Source of the DNA: Limnohabitans sp. Bal53
Lineage (GTDB): Bacteria; Pseudomonadota; Gammaproteobacteria; Burkholderiales; Burkholderiaceae_C
Assembly: GCF_003063355.1 (NCBI RefSeq)
Contig: NZ_NESH01000002.1
Coordinates: 310,001 to 374,000 of the forward strand
Reading direction: 5' to 3'
DNA: 64,000 nucleotides
Below the pieces are notes generated by a model that was given only the letters and a program-made list of their open reading frames with translations, was not told where the DNA came from and made no database searches. Below are positions 9,806-18,336 of this stretch, one piece after another (the stretch's first letter is position 1; each line of letters begins with the position of its first letter). The position numbers and the translations under genes are program-made.

Positions 9806-9832
9806 AAAAAACCCGCCGAGGCGGGTTTTTTT
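9806..9832. terminator. Bidirectional rho-independent terminator
   Basis: The stem pairs CCCGCC (9812-9817) with GGCGGG (9820-9825), extended by flanking A and T runs on both sides. The A-tract (about 9803-9811) on one side and the T-tract (9826-9832) on the other let it work for both convergent genes, the TPP enzyme on plus and the SWIB protein on minus. Confidence 0.9.
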
Positions 9833-9860
9833 ATGGATGCCAATGGGCAGCGCGACTGAA

Positions 9861-10265
9861 TTACGTCAGGTGCTTGCCGATCAAGCCGGCCATTTCGAAC
9901 ATGGTCACTTGTGCCTTGCCAAACACGGCCTTGAGTTTGTCGTCGGCATTGATGGCGCGGCGGTTCACGCTGTCTTGCAGCTTGTGCTTCTTGATGTAGA
10001 CCCACATCTTGCTCACCACCTCAGTGCGTGGCAGAGGTGTGGCTCCCACCACGGCAGCCAAGGCGGCACTGGGGGTCAGTGCCTTCATGAAGGCGGGGTT
10101 GGGGGTGCGTTTGGTTGCAGGAGCGGCCTTTTTGGCGGGTGCTTTGGCAGCCACCTTTTTAGCCGGTGCAGCCGCTTTTTTGGCGGGTGCAGTCTTGGTT
10201 GCCGGTGCTGCTTTTTTAGCGGGAGCTGCAGCTTTTTTGGCCGGGGTTTTTTTCGCAGTTGCCAT
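9861..10265 (-). CDS. SWIB-domain protein with histone-H1-like tail
   Basis: The 134-residue protein has two parts. Residues 1-55 are a low-complexity Lys/Ala/Pro tail built of repeated PAKKAA-type units, like eukaryotic histone H1 and bacterial AlgP/Hc tails. Residues about 58-134 match a SWIB/MDM2 domain (TPSAALAAVVG, EVVSKMWVYIKKHKLQD, INADDKLKAVFG, MFEMAGLIGKHL). SWIB domains occur in chromatin remodelling factors and in chlamydial and some betaproteobacterial proteins; the likely role is nucleoid binding or compaction, by inference. The start at 10265 has AAAGGAA about nine bases upstream, while the frame runs 31 codons further up without a better start. Ends at the bidirectional terminator. 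Confidence 0.88.
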   Translation of the reverse strand: MATAKKTPAKKAAAPAKKAAPATKTAPAKKAAAPAKKVAAKAPAKKAAPATKRTPNPAFMKALTPSAALAAVVGATPLPRTEVVSKMWVYIKKHKLQDSVNRRAINADDKLKAVFGKAQVTMFEMAGLIGKHLT

Positions 10266-10340
10266 GATGAAATTCCTTTGGTCGGAAGTGGGTTCGCCGC
10301 TGAGAAACGGTGTGTTTACAGCTATTGGGATGCTAATGTA

Positions 10341-10355
10341 GAAAGTGGCACTTTC
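10341..10355. promoter_or_regulatory. 15-bp palindrome upstream of the SWIB gene
   Basis: GAAAGTG and CACTTTC form perfect seven-base arms around a single base. It lies 76-90 bases upstream of the minus-strand SWIB start, where an operator or promoter would be expected. No regulator can be named from the sequence. Confidence 0.4.
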
Positions 10356-10655
10356 CAAGCAGAAAAATCATTTTTCACGCCATCTTGTTGCTGATTTGCC
10401 CTTGTTGTTGGGCTTTTCTTGTTCTTGCCAACTTTCATCAGGTTCATTTGGCGTCTAGTGGGTTCATCAAAGGCATGTTGCTTGGGTCAGCTTGGGTTGT
10501 CGCTCGAGCTTGCTGGTGTATTTCATAGATTGTTTTGTTTTTTCATATTGCAAAATTTTTATAGTTTCGAGCTTGAGCTTTTCTTTCGAATCATGGATAA
10601 ATTTTTTACATTGAAAAATTACGAGCTTAACCCATTGATTTTAAACAATTAAAAA
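10356..10655. other. AT-rich intergenic stretch without a gene
   Basis: Between the SWIB gene and aceA the composition falls sharply, above all from about 10530 to 10660, where long A and T runs dominate, unlike the GC-rich rest of the window. The heptamer CGAGCTT occurs three times (10505, 10568, 10622). The only open frame (10419-10652 on plus) has atypical residues and no ribosome site. I see no RNA gene. It may be a curved or nucleoid-protein-binding promoter region. Confidence 0.6.
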
Positions 10656-10711
10656 TATGTCTTGTATAAGACATAAGATATGAAGCAGGTCTTCTATAAG
10701 AGTTAAGATAT
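10656..10711 (+). promoter_or_regulatory. Tandem palindromic operator-like sites upstream of aceA
   Basis: Two copies of a site lie exactly 30 bases apart. Copy one is GTCTTGTATAAGAC (10659-10672), which sits in a perfect inverted repeat with arms TATGTCTT and AAGACATA (10656-10675). Copy two is GTCTTCTATAAGAG (10689-10702). Each is followed by a similar tail, ATAAGATAT and TTAAGATAT (ending 10681 and 10711). A 30-base period puts both on nearly the same helix face, as expected for cooperative binding of a dimeric regulator of isocitrate lyase. The second copy is directly followed by TTGACA (10711-10716). The regulator is not identified. Confidence 0.7.
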
Positions 10712-10777
10712 TGACAACGACACAGCAGAAATCGCTGCTCTCGTCGCCCGATTTCAACTTGACCACAGGAGTCTTCC

Positions 10778-12109
10778 ATGCCAGCCGACATCACTCAACA
10801 ACTCAGCCGTGAACAACAAATCGCTGCCCTCGAAAAAGATTGGGCGACCAACCCCCGTTGGAAGGGCGTCAAGCGCGGCTACTCCGCCGCCGATGTCGTG
10901 CGTTTGCGCGGCAGCATGCCCATCGAGCACACCTTGGCCAAGCGCGGCGCAGAAAAGCTGTGGGAGAAAGTCAACGGCGGCGCCAAGAAAGGCTACGTCA
11001 ACGCATTCGGCGCCATCTCTGCCGGTCAAGCCATGCAACAAGCCAAAGCCGGCTTGGAAGCCGTGTACCTGTCGGGCTGGCAAGTCGCCGCTGACGGCAA
11101 CACGTCCGAAACCATGTACCCCGACCAGTCGCTCTACGCCTACGACTCGGTGCCCACCATGGTTCGCCGCATCAACAACACGTTCAAGCGCGCCGACGAA
11201 ATCCAGTGGAGCCGCGGCATCAACCCCGGCGACAAAGAATTCATCGACTACTTCTTGCCCATTGTGGCCGACGCGGAAGCTGGTTTCGGCGGCGTGTTGA
11301 ACGCCTTCGAATTGATGAAGAACATGATTGCATCCGGCGCGGCTGGCGTGCACTTCGAAGACCAATTGGCTGCTGTGAAGAAGTGCGGCCACATGGGCGG
11401 CAAAGTGTTGGTCCCTACCCAAGAAGCGTGCGAGAAATTGATCTCTGCCCGTTTCGCAGCCGACGTCATGGGCACCTCGACCATCGTGTTGGCCCGTACC
11501 GATGCTGAAGCGGCCAACTTGATCACTTCTGACCATGACGCCAACGACAAGCCATTCTTGACAGGCGAGCGCACACAAGAAGGTTTCTACCGCGTCAAGA
11601 ACGGTTTGGAGCAAGCCATCAGCCGCGGCGTGGCCTATGCGCCTTACGCCGACTTGGTGTGGTGCGAAACCGGCGTGCCAGACATCGGCTTCGCCCGCGA
11701 ATTCGCACAGGCTGTGCACGCTGCATGCCCAGGCAAGCTGCTGTCGTACAACTGCTCGCCATCGTTCAACTGGAAGAAAAACCTCAACGACAGCCAGATC
11801 GCTTCTTTCCAAGAAGACCTCTCTGCCTTGGGTTACAAGTACCAGTTCATCACCTTGGCTGGTATCCACATCAACTGGTACAACACCTTCCAGTTCGCCA
11901 ATGCATACGCCAACGGCGAAGGCATGAAGCACTACGTCAACATGGTGCAAGAGCCTGAATTCGCAGCACGTGACAAGGGCTATACCTTCGTGTCGCACCA
12001 GCAAGAAGTCGGCGCAGGCTACTTCGACGACGTGACCACCGTGATCCAGGGCGGCTCGTCCTCCGTGAAAGCCTTGACCGGTTCGACCGAAGAAGAGCAG
12101 TTCCACTGA
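10778..12109 (+). CDS. aceA: Isocitrate lyase
   Basis: Isocitrate lyase splits isocitrate into glyoxylate and succinate, the first step of the glyoxylate shunt used on acetate and fatty acids. The 443-residue protein carries the catalytic KKCGHMGGK motif with the active cysteine at residue 203, plus [10 protein letters not shown] (99-108) and YNCSPSFNW further on. The start has AGGAG six bases upstream. Two operator-like repeats lie about 70-120 bases before the start, and a terminator follows. It is convergent with icd, whose product competes for the same substrate. The malate synthase partner is not in the window. Confidence 0.98.
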   Translation: MPADITQQLSREQQIAALEKDWATNPRWKGVKRGYSAADVVRLRGSMPIEHTLAKRGAEKLWEKVNGGAKKGYVNAFGAISAGQAMQQAKAGLEAVYLSGWQVAADGNTSETMYPDQSLYAYDSVPTMVRRINNTFKRADEIQWSRGINPGDKEFIDYFLPIVADAEAGFGGVLNAFELMKNMIASGAAGVHFEDQLAAVKKCGHMGGKVLVPTQEACEKLISARFAADVMGTSTIVLARTDAEAANLITSDHDANDKPFLTGERTQEGFYRVKNGLEQAISRGVAYAPYADLVWCETGVPDIGFAREFAQAVHAACPGKLLSYNCSPSFNWKKNLNDSQIASFQEDLSALGYKYQFITLAGIHINWYNTFQFANAYANGEGMKHYVNMVQEPEFAARDKGYTFVSHQQEVGAGYFDDVTTVIQGGSSSVKALTGSTEEEQFH

Positions 12110-12145
12110 TCTCTGGCATAGGCGCCTGAAAGGGCGCTGGCCTTC

Positions 12146-12188
12146 AAAAGCCATCCGATGCTGCGGGCTCGGGTGGCTTTTGTTTTTT
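12146..12188 (+). terminator. Rho-independent terminator of aceA
   Basis: The stem pairs AAAAGCCATCC (12146-12156) with GGGTGGCTTTT (12171-12181), with one G-T wobble and a 14-base loop, and is followed by a T-run. Its arms are nearly the same sequence as those of the terminator at 12332-12361. Confidence 0.85.
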
Positions 12189-12331
12189 GATCAATCTGGT
12201 GTTCGGCGGTTTGGGCTGGACTTTCCGTCTCCCGTCAGCGCACTTCATGTTGTGCGGTGGGGCCGCCCAGGCCTGTCCGGTGTGTATCCAGACTCGGCGT
12301 AGAGATTTGTTTCAGATCCAATGCCGCGAAC

Positions 12332-12361
12332 AAAAAAGCCATCCCGAGGGATGGCTTTTTT
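12332..12361. terminator. Strong symmetric terminator between aceA and icd
   Basis: A perfect 14-base stem (12332-12345 with 12348-12361, core GCCATCCC/GGGATGGC) has A- and T-tracts at the two ends, so it can stop transcription from either side. It mainly serves icd on the minus strand, ending 25 bases before it. Confidence 0.9.
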
Positions 12362-12385
12362 GCGGATGGCGCGATCTCAGTCAGT

Positions 12386-14626
12386 TCAGGCAGCAGACGC
12401 CAGGGCTGCGTTGAAGGTCTCGCTGGGGCACATGACGGCCTTGAGCTTTTCGGGTGACGGATAGTAATAACCGCCAATGTCCACAGGCTGACCTTGCACC
12501 GCATTGAGCTCGGCCACGATGGTCTTTTCCTGTTCGGTCAAGGTTTGGGCCAATGTGGTGAAGTTGCTTTGCAACGCCAAATCTTCGGTTTGCGCTGCCA
12601 GTTCCTGCGCCCAGTACATGGCCAAATAAAACTGGCTGCCACGGTTGTCGAGTTGACCTGTTTTGGGCGAAGGGTTCTTGTTGTTGTCCAGTAACTTGCC
12701 GGTTGCAGCGTCCAGGGTTTTGGCCAAGATTTTCGACGCGTTGTTGCTGGTTTTGATGCCCAGGTCTTCCAAAGACACGGCCAAGGCCAGGAATTCACCC
12801 AACGAATCCCAACGCAGGTGGTTTTCTTCTACCAGTTGCTGAACATGTTTGGGGGCCGAGCCGCCCGCGCCGGTTTCGTACATGCCACCGCCGGCCATCA
12901 AGGGCACGATGGACAGCATCTTGGCCGAGGTGCCCAGTTCCATGATGGGGAACAAGTCGGTCAAGTAGTCACGCAGGATGTTGCCGGTTGCGCTGATGGT
13001 GTCCAGGCCGCGGACCACGCGCTCCAAGGTGTAACGCATGGCACGCACCTGGCTCATGATCTGGATTTCCAGACCAGCCGTGTTGTGCTCGTGCAGATAC
13101 ATCTTCACTTTGGTGATTAACTGCGCCTCGTGAGGGCGGTACTGGTCAAGCCAAAACACAACAGGCATGCCGGAGTTGCGCGCACGGTTGACGGCCAGCT
13201 TGACCCAGTCGCGGATGGCGGCGTCCTTGACTTGGCACATGCGCCAGATGTCGCCTTCTTCCACGTCTTGGCTCAGCAGCACTTCACCGGTGTTGATGTC
13301 GGTGATGTTGGCCACGCCGTCTTCTTGGATTTCGAAGGTCTTGTCGTGCGAGCCGTACTCTTCAGCTTGCTGCGCCATCAGGCCGACGTTGGGTACGGTG
13401 CCCATGGTCTTGGGGTCGAACGCACCATGCCACTTGCAGAAGTTGATCATCTCCATGTAGATGCGCGCAAAGGTCGACTCGGGCATCACGGCCTTCACGT
13501 CCTTCAAGCGGCCATCAGCCCCCCACATCTTGCCGCCGTTGCGGATCATGGCAGGCATGGACGCGTCCACGATCACGTCATTGGGCGAGTGGAAGTTGGT
13601 GATGCCCTTGGCCGAGTCCACCATGGCTAGCTCGGGGCGGCCTTCGTGGCAAGCGTGCAAGTCGCGCTTGATTTCGTCCTGCTTGGATTGGGGCAGGGTG
13701 GAGATTTTGGCGTACAGATCGGCCATGCCGTTGTTCACATTGACGCCCAATTCCTTGAACAAAGCACCGTGTTTTTCGAAAGCTTCTTTGTAGAAAATTT
13801 TCACGCAGTGGCCGAAAACGATGGGGTGCGAGACCTTCATCATGGTGGCTTTGACGTGCAAAGAGAACATCACACCCGTTTTGTGCGCGTCTTCGATTTC
13901 TTTTTCGTAAAACTCGAGCAAGGCTTTCTTGCTCATGAACATGCTGTCAATCACTTCGCGGTCGAGCAAAGAGACTTTGGGCTTGAGGATGATGGTTTTG
14001 CCGCTCTTGGTGATCAGCTCCATCTTCACGTCACGGGGGCGGTCCAATGTCATGGACTTTTCTCCGTGATAAAAGTCGCCCGCATGCATGTGCGAGACGT
14101 GCGAGCGAGAAGCCTGGCTCCAGTCTGCCATGCTGTGGGGATTTTTGCGCGCAAACTCTTTCACGGCGCGCGGAGCGCGGCGATCCGAGTTGCCTTCCCG
14201 CAGCACGGGGTTCACGGCCGAGCCGATGCACTTGGAGTAACGTGCTTTGATCGCTTTTTCTTCGTCGTTTTTGGGCGCGTCGGGGTAATCGGGCAAGGCG
14301 TAGCCTTTGCCTTGTAATTCTTTGATGGCCGCTGTCAACTGGCCCACAGAGGCGCTGATGTTGGGCAGTTTGATGATGTTGGTTTGCGGCTTCAATGTCA
14401 GCTTGCCCAGCATTGTCAAGTTGTCCGGCACCCTTTGCTCGGGCGTCAAGAAATCGGGAAATTCACCCAATATGCGGCCAGCCACGGAAATGTCGCTGGT
14501 TTCGACTTCAATGCCTGCGGCTTGTGTGAAGGTGCGAATGACAGGCAAAAATGCCGCCGTGGCCAACAGGGGGGCTTCATCCGTGAGGGTGTAAATGATT
14601 TTGGAGCGGGCGTCTGGCATGGTCAT
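12386..14626 (-). CDS. icd: NADP-dependent isocitrate dehydrogenase, monomeric type
   Basis: This enzyme oxidises isocitrate to 2-oxoglutarate and CO2 in the TCA cycle. At 746 residues it is the large monomeric IDH-II type, not the common 400-residue dimeric type. Family-typical stretches include [16 protein letters not shown] at the N terminus, the substrate region [12 protein letters not shown], and [19 protein letters not shown] in the centre. Start options are ATG 14626 and ATG 14620 two codons in; neither has a strong ribosome site. The promoter side contains short elements resembling those before aceA (14642-14670). Confidence 0.97.
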   Translation of the reverse strand: MTMPDARSKIIYTLTDEAPLLATAAFLPVIRTFTQAAGIEVETSDISVAGRILGEFPDFLTPEQRVPDNLTMLGKLTLKPQTNIIKLPNISASVGQLTAAIKELQGKGYALPDYPDAPKNDEEKAIKARYSKCIGSAVNPVLREGNSDRRAPRAVKEFARKNPHSMADWSQASRSHVSHMHAGDFYHGEKSMTLDRPRDVKMELITKSGKTIILKPKVSLLDREVIDSMFMSKKALLEFYEKEIEDAHKTGVMFSLHVKATMMKVSHPIVFGHCVKIFYKEAFEKHGALFKELGVNVNNGMADLYAKISTLPQSKQDEIKRDLHACHEGRPELAMVDSAKGITNFHSPNDVIVDASMPAMIRNGGKMWGADGRLKDVKAVMPESTFARIYMEMINFCKWHGAFDPKTMGTVPNVGLMAQQAEEYGSHDKTFEIQEDGVANITDINTGEVLLSQDVEEGDIWRMCQVKDAAIRDWVKLAVNRARNSGMPVVFWLDQYRPHEAQLITKVKMYLHEHNTAGLEIQIMSQVRAMRYTLERVVRGLDTISATGNILRDYLTDLFPIMELGTSAKMLSIVPLMAGGGMYETGAGGSAPKHVQQLVEENHLRWDSLGEFLALAVSLEDLGIKTSNNASKILAKTLDAATGKLLDNNKNPSPKTGQLDNRGSQFYLAMYWAQELAAQTEDLALQSNFTTLAQTLTEQEKTIVAELNAVQGQPVDIGGYYYPSPEKLKAVMCPSETFNAALASAA

Positions 14627-14641
14627 CGTGGTACAGGTTTT

Positions 14642-14670
14642 TACAAGATGAAAAGGAACATCTATCTTAA
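14642..14670 (-). promoter_or_regulatory. icd upstream motif resembling the aceA sites
   Basis: Read on the minus strand, the stretch holds TTAAGATA (14670-14663) and ATCTTGTA (14649-14642). The first equals the tail of the aceA site 2 and the second differs by one base from the GTCTTGTA of aceA site 1. The arms AGATG and CATCT also pair around eight bases. The match is short and may be chance. Confidence 0.35.
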
Positions 14671-14843
14671 ACCAAGCACGCCCTCATGAGCCTGACGACC
14701 ATTCGTAAAACAGGAAAAAATGGCCTCGGTTTTGGCAAGCAGTTCATGGGTTCTGCCCCCTGATGCCTGAGGCCAGTCCGTCTTTGGTCAAACCTAATGT
14801 CAATTGTGGGAAAATGATGCAACTTTTTCAATTCCATCATCCA

Positions 14844-14866
14844 GCGCGGTCGATTACCGCGCTTTT
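14844..14866 (+). promoter_or_regulatory. thrS: GC-rich hairpin in the thrS leader
   Basis: GCGCGGT (14844-14850) pairs perfectly with ACCGCGC (14856-14862) around five bases and is followed by TTTT. It ends 16 bases before the thrS start, where no Shine-Dalgarno sequence is visible. It could be a weak attenuator or a translational operator; in E. coli ThrRS represses its own mRNA through leader structures, but the loop here does not obviously mimic a tRNA-Thr anticodon. Confidence 0.5.
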
Positions 14867-14878
14867 GCATTCAAATCC

Positions 14879-16798
14879 ATGGTTCAGATCACGCTTCCCG
14901 ACGGTTCATTGCGCGAATTTTCCGGCCCGGTCACGGTGGCCGAAGTGGCTTCTTCTATTGGTGCCGGCTTGGCCAAGGCGGCCTTGGGTGGCAAGGTCAA
15001 TGGTCAACTGGTCGACACCAGTTTCACCATCTCCTCAAACGCCCAATTGGCCATCGTGACGGCCAAAGACCCTGAAGGTCTGGAGTTGATCCGTCACTCC
15101 ACGGCCCACTTGCTGGCGTATGCGGTGAAGGGTCTTTTCCCTGAGGCGCAAGTCACGATCGGCCCTGTGATCGACAACGGGTTTTATTACGACTTTTCGT
15201 ACTCGCGCGCCTTCACGCCAGAAGACCTGGTCACGATCGAAAAGCGCATGACGGAATTGGCTGCCAAGGACGAGCCCGTATTGCGCCGGGTTCTGCCCCG
15301 TGACGAAGCCGTGGCCCATTTCAAAGGCATGGGTGAGCATTACAAGGCAGAAATCATCGGCTCGATTCCAGCGGGTGAGCAGGTCAGTTTGTACCGGGAA
15401 GGTGACTTTGAAGACCTGTGCCGTGGCCCGCACGTGCCCAGTACGGGCAAGCTCAAGCACTTCAAACTCATGAAGGTTGCGGGTGCTTACTGGCGCGGTG
15501 ACAGCAAAAACGAAATGCTCCAGCGTGTGTATGGCACCGCTTGGGCCAGCAAGGAAGACTTGCAGCTGTACCTGACCCGCTTGGAAGAGGCCGAAAAGCG
15601 CGATCACCGCAAACTCGGCCGTGAACTCGACTTGTTCCATATTGACGAACATGCGCCCGGCCTGGTGTTTTGGCACCCCAAGGGTTGGACCGTGTGGCAA
15701 ACCGTTGAGCAGTACATGCGCCAGGTTTACCGCGACAGTGGATACCAAGAGGTCAAGGGTCCACAGTTGCTGGACAAGACACTTTGGGAAAAAACGGGTC
15801 ACTGGGACAAGTACCGTGACAACATGTTCACCACCGAGTCCGAAAAGCGTGACTACGCTTTGAAGCCAATGAATTGCCCGGGTCATATCTTGATCTTCAA
15901 GCAGGGCTTGAAAAGCTACCGCGATTTGCCTTTGCGTTACGGCGAATTCGGTCAGTGCCACCGCAATGAGCCTTCGGGTGGCTTGCACGGCATCATGCGC
16001 GTCAGAGGCTTCACGCAAGACGATGGCCACATTTTCTGCACCGAAGACCAGATCCTGCCTGAGTGCGACACTTTCACGCAGGTGCTCAAGAAGGTGTATG
16101 CCGACTTCGGTTTCACCGACATCCTCTACAAGGTCTCCACCCGTCCGGCCGCGCGCATTGGCTCTGATGAGCTGTGGGACAAGGCCGAAAAAGCCTTGAT
16201 GGACAGCCTGCGCCACTCGGGTTGCGACTTCGTCATTTCCGAAGGCGATGGTGCTTTTTACGGCCCCAAAATTGAGTACACGCTCAAGGATGCCATTGGT
16301 CGCGAATGGCAGTGTGGCACGATCCAGGTCGATTTCAACCTGTCCGAGCGTCTGGATGCTGAGTACGTGGCCGAAGACGGCTCGCGCCAGCGTCCCGTCA
16401 TCTTGCACCGTGCCATCGTGGGCAGTATGGAGCGTTTCATCGGTATTTTGGTTGAGCAGCATGCGGGTGCCTTGCCCACTTGGCTCGCACCCCTGCAGGT
16501 TTCAGTGCTCAACATCACCGATGCCCAGTCCGATTACTGTCGCGAAATTGCTGCAAAACTGCAAAAATCGGTGTCAAATCAAGGCCTTAGGGTCGATTTG
16601 GACCTGCGTAACGAGAAAATCACGTATAAAATACGAGAGCATTCGTTGCAAAAGCTGCCCTACATCCTTGTCGCAGGTGACAAAGAAAAGGCAGCAGGTA
16701 CCGTCGCAGTGCGCGCCCGAGGCAACAAAGACCTCGGTGTGATGTCGATCGATGCGTTCATGGAACTCATTGCTGCCGACATCGCTTCTAAAGCCTGA
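14879..16798 (+). CDS. thrS: Threonyl-tRNA synthetase
   Basis: A class II synthetase that charges tRNA-Thr and edits mischarged serine. The 639-residue protein has, in order, an N-terminal TGS domain (about 1-61), the editing domain with [11 protein letters not shown] and [10 protein letters not shown], the catalytic core with [12 protein letters not shown] and [15 protein letters not shown], and an anticodon-binding C-terminal domain. I chose ATG 14879 ([11 protein letters not shown]), the family's usual N terminus; the frame opens 75 bases earlier across the leader hairpin. It heads the conserved thrS-infC-rpmI-rplT-pheS-pheT-ihfA block. Confidence 0.97.
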   Translation: MVQITLPDGSLREFSGPVTVAEVASSIGAGLAKAALGGKVNGQLVDTSFTISSNAQLAIVTAKDPEGLELIRHSTAHLLAYAVKGLFPEAQVTIGPVIDNGFYYDFSYSRAFTPEDLVTIEKRMTELAAKDEPVLRRVLPRDEAVAHFKGMGEHYKAEIIGSIPAGEQVSLYREGDFEDLCRGPHVPSTGKLKHFKLMKVAGAYWRGDSKNEMLQRVYGTAWASKEDLQLYLTRLEEAEKRDHRKLGRELDLFHIDEHAPGLVFWHPKGWTVWQTVEQYMRQVYRDSGYQEVKGPQLLDKTLWEKTGHWDKYRDNMFTTESEKRDYALKPMNCPGHILIFKQGLKSYRDLPLRYGEFGQCHRNEPSGGLHGIMRVRGFTQDDGHIFCTEDQILPECDTFTQVLKKVYADFGFTDILYKVSTRPAARIGSDELWDKAEKALMDSLRHSGCDFVISEGDGAFYGPKIEYTLKDAIGREWQCGTIQVDFNLSERLDAEYVAEDGSRQRPVILHRAIVGSMERFIGILVEQHAGALPTWLAPLQVSVLNITDAQSDYCREIAAKLQKSVSNQGLRVDLDLRNEKITYKIREHSLQKLPYILVAGDKEKAAGTVAVRARGNKDLGVMSIDAFMELIAADIASKA

Positions 16799-16884
16799 AG
16801 GTGTTTTTCGCCACAAGCTTTGGCCCGTGGGCACAAAGATGGATAGGCTGCTTTTCGCAGTTTTGTTCCGTAAAGGATTGAGTC

Positions 16885-17484
16885 ATCGCTACCGAATTTC
16901 GTGATCGTCGCCAACGCGAAGAACGTAAACACCGTTTGAACCGTGAAATCATGGCCCCAGAGGTCCGTGTTTCAGGGCCTGAAAATGAGCCCATGGGCAT
17001 TTTGTCTCTGGCTGAAGCCTTGCGCTTGGCCGGCGAGATGGACGTGGACTTGGTTGAAATTGCTGCCACGGCCAACCCACCGGTCTGCCGTTTGATGGAC
17101 TACGGCAAGTTCAAATACCAGGAGCAAAAGCGTGCGGCAGAAGCCAAAGCCAAGCAAACGGTGATTGACATCAAGGAAGTCAAGTTCCGCCCAGGTACCG
17201 ACGATGGTGACTACAACATCAAGATGCGCAATATCCGTCGGTTTTTGGCCGATGGCGACAAGTGCAAGATCACCCTGCGTTTCCGTGGTCGTGAAATCAC
17301 GCACCAGGAACTGGGTCTGGCTCTGCTCAACCGCATCCGCGATGAGCTAGCGGACTCAATCATCGTGGAGCAGTTCCCTAAGTTGGAAGGTCGCCAGATG
17401 ATCATGATGATCGCGCCAGGCCGTAAAAAGCCTGCTGCGGGTGGCAAGACTGCAGACGCGTCTGCACCGGCCGAATCGGCTTGA
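16885..17484 (+). CDS. infC: Translation initiation factor IF-3, starting at AUC
   Basis: IF-3 binds the 30S subunit, blocks premature 50S joining and rejects non-canonical start codons. The conserved body starts at [13 protein letters not shown], but homologues have about 17 more residues, and the frame here continues upstream as [16 protein letters not shown]. The only credible start is ATC at 16885: AAAGG lies at 16872-16876, eight bases upstream, and an in-frame stop TGA at 16879-16881 blocks anything earlier. That gives 199 residues. A rare start codon (AUU in E. coli) is how IF-3 limits its own synthesis, so AUC fits the known autoregulation. Lysine/alanine-rich C-terminal tail. Confidence 0.93.
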   Translation: MATEFRDRRQREERKHRLNREIMAPEVRVSGPENEPMGILSLAEALRLAGEMDVDLVEIAATANPPVCRLMDYGKFKYQEQKRAAEAKAKQTVIDIKEVKFRPGTDDGDYNIKMRNIRRFLADGDKCKITLRFRGREITHQELGLALLNRIRDELADSIIVEQFPKLEGRQMIMMIAPGRKKPAAGGKTADASAPAESA

Positions 17485-17519
17485 CAAAGAATTCGACTTG
17501 CCTTCGGGCGGGTTGAGTC

Positions 17520-17546
17520 AAAAGCTGCCCCAGGGTGGCTTTTGTT
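17520..17546 (+). terminator. Terminator-like hairpin between infC and rpmI
   Basis: AAAAGCTGCC (17520-17529) pairs with GGTGGCTTTT (17534-17543), including two G-T wobbles, around CCAG and is followed by GTT. It lies in the 136-base gap before rpmI. It may be a partial terminator or part of the leader that ribosomal protein L20 regulates in other bacteria. Confidence 0.5.
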
Positions 17547-17620
17547 AAAAGTGGCTCGGGGCCAACAAGGCTGCAAATTTTTTGCAGACGCCTCACGAGC
17601 ACAATTAAAGGAGCATGAAT

Positions 17621-17824
17621 ATGCCCAAGATGAAGACCAAAAGCAGTGCTAAAAAGCGCTTCCGTGTTCGTCCAGGTGGAACCGTTAAACGCGGCCAAGC
17701 CTTCAAACGTCACATCCTGACCAAGAAGACCACCAAAAACAAGCGCCACCTTCGCGGTGCTGTGTCTGTGCATGAGACCAACATGGGTCACATGGCACAA
17801 ATGCTGCCCATGGCTGGCCTGTAA
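17621..17824 (+). CDS. rpmI: Ribosomal protein bL35
   Basis: A 67-residue basic protein of the 50S subunit with the family start [14 protein letters not shown]. Two ATG codons are possible, 17615 and 17621; AAAGGAG at 17607-17613 is one base from the first and seven from the second, so 17621 is the start. rplT follows 25 bases later, the universal bL35-bL20 pair, normally autoregulated by L20. Confidence 0.97.
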   Translation: MPKMKTKSSAKKRFRVRPGGTVKRGQAFKRHILTKKTTKNKRHLRGAVSVHETNMGHMAQMLPMAGL

Positions 17825-17849
17825 TCACTGACGAACAAGGAGAATAAAT

Positions 17850-18212
17850 ATGCCTCGCGTTAAACGTGGTGTAACGGCACGCGCCCGTCACAAGAAAGTT
17901 TTGGCCCTTGCAAAAGGTTTCCGCGGTCGCCGCGGCAATGTCTTCCGCATCGCCAAACAGGCGGTGATGAAGGCCGGTCAATACGCCTACCGTGACCGCC
18001 GCACCAAAAAGCGTGTGTTCCGTCAGTTGTGGATTGCCCGTATCAACGCCGCTGCGCGTGAATGCGGTCTGACCTACAGCCAGTTCGCCAACGGCCTGAA
18101 AAAGGCTGCCATCGAAATCGACCGTAAGATGCTGGCGGACATCGCCGTGCACGACAAGGCCGCTTTTGCTGGCATCGTGAACCAAGTTAAAGCCAAATTG
18201 GCTGCAGCTTGA
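17850..18212 (+). CDS. rplT: Ribosomal protein bL20
   Basis: bL20 binds 23S rRNA early in 50S assembly and in other bacteria represses the infC-rpmI-rplT mRNA. The 120-residue protein shows the typical [20 protein letters not shown] start and a basic helical N-terminal half, with LRKxA-type motifs replaced by the usual [23 protein letters not shown] lies seven bases before ATG. A strong terminator/attenuator follows before pheS. Confidence 0.98.
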   Translation: MPRVKRGVTARARHKKVLALAKGFRGRRGNVFRIAKQAVMKAGQYAYRDRRTKKRVFRQLWIARINAAARECGLTYSQFANGLKKAAIEIDRKMLADIAVHDKAAFAGIVNQVKAKLAAA

Positions 18213-18216
18213 GTCC

Positions 18217-18336
18217 ATGAGTGACATGGGCCTTTGGGCCTGTGCCACGCACTCGATCAAAGGGATTGAGGCTCGCAAAAGCTTCAATCCCTTTTTTGTT
18301 CTTTCTCACACAGATCACCGATCTCCCACACCATGA
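18217..18336 (+). CDS. Possible pheST leader peptide (39 codons)
   Basis: A short frame begins ATG four bases after the rplT stop and ends in a TGA that overlaps the pheS start codon (ATGA). Its late part reads SFNPFF, three Phe codons inside the 3' arm of the terminator hairpin at 18259-18297. E. coli has the Phe-rich leader peptide pheM at the same place. There is no convincing Shine-Dalgarno sequence (only GAG), and the Phe content is modest, so this may be chance; translation coupled to rplT is the best case for it. Confidence 0.3.
   Translation: MSDMGLWACATHSIKGIEARKSFNPFFVLSHTDHRSPTP
18259..18297 (+). terminator. Terminator or attenuator before pheS
   Basis: AAAGGGATTGA (18259-18269) pairs perfectly with TCAATCCCTTT (18284-18294) around 14 bases and runs into six Ts (18292-18297). 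This is a full rho-independent signal inside a block that is otherwise transcribed together, and pheST is attenuated at this position in E. coli. Confidence 0.85.

Noticed and set aside
10419..10652. 77-codon ORF in the AT-rich gap before aceA
   Set aside because: Starts at a non-ATG codon without ribosome site, has unusual Phe/Leu/Asn-rich composition explained by the AT-rich DNA, and resembles no known family.
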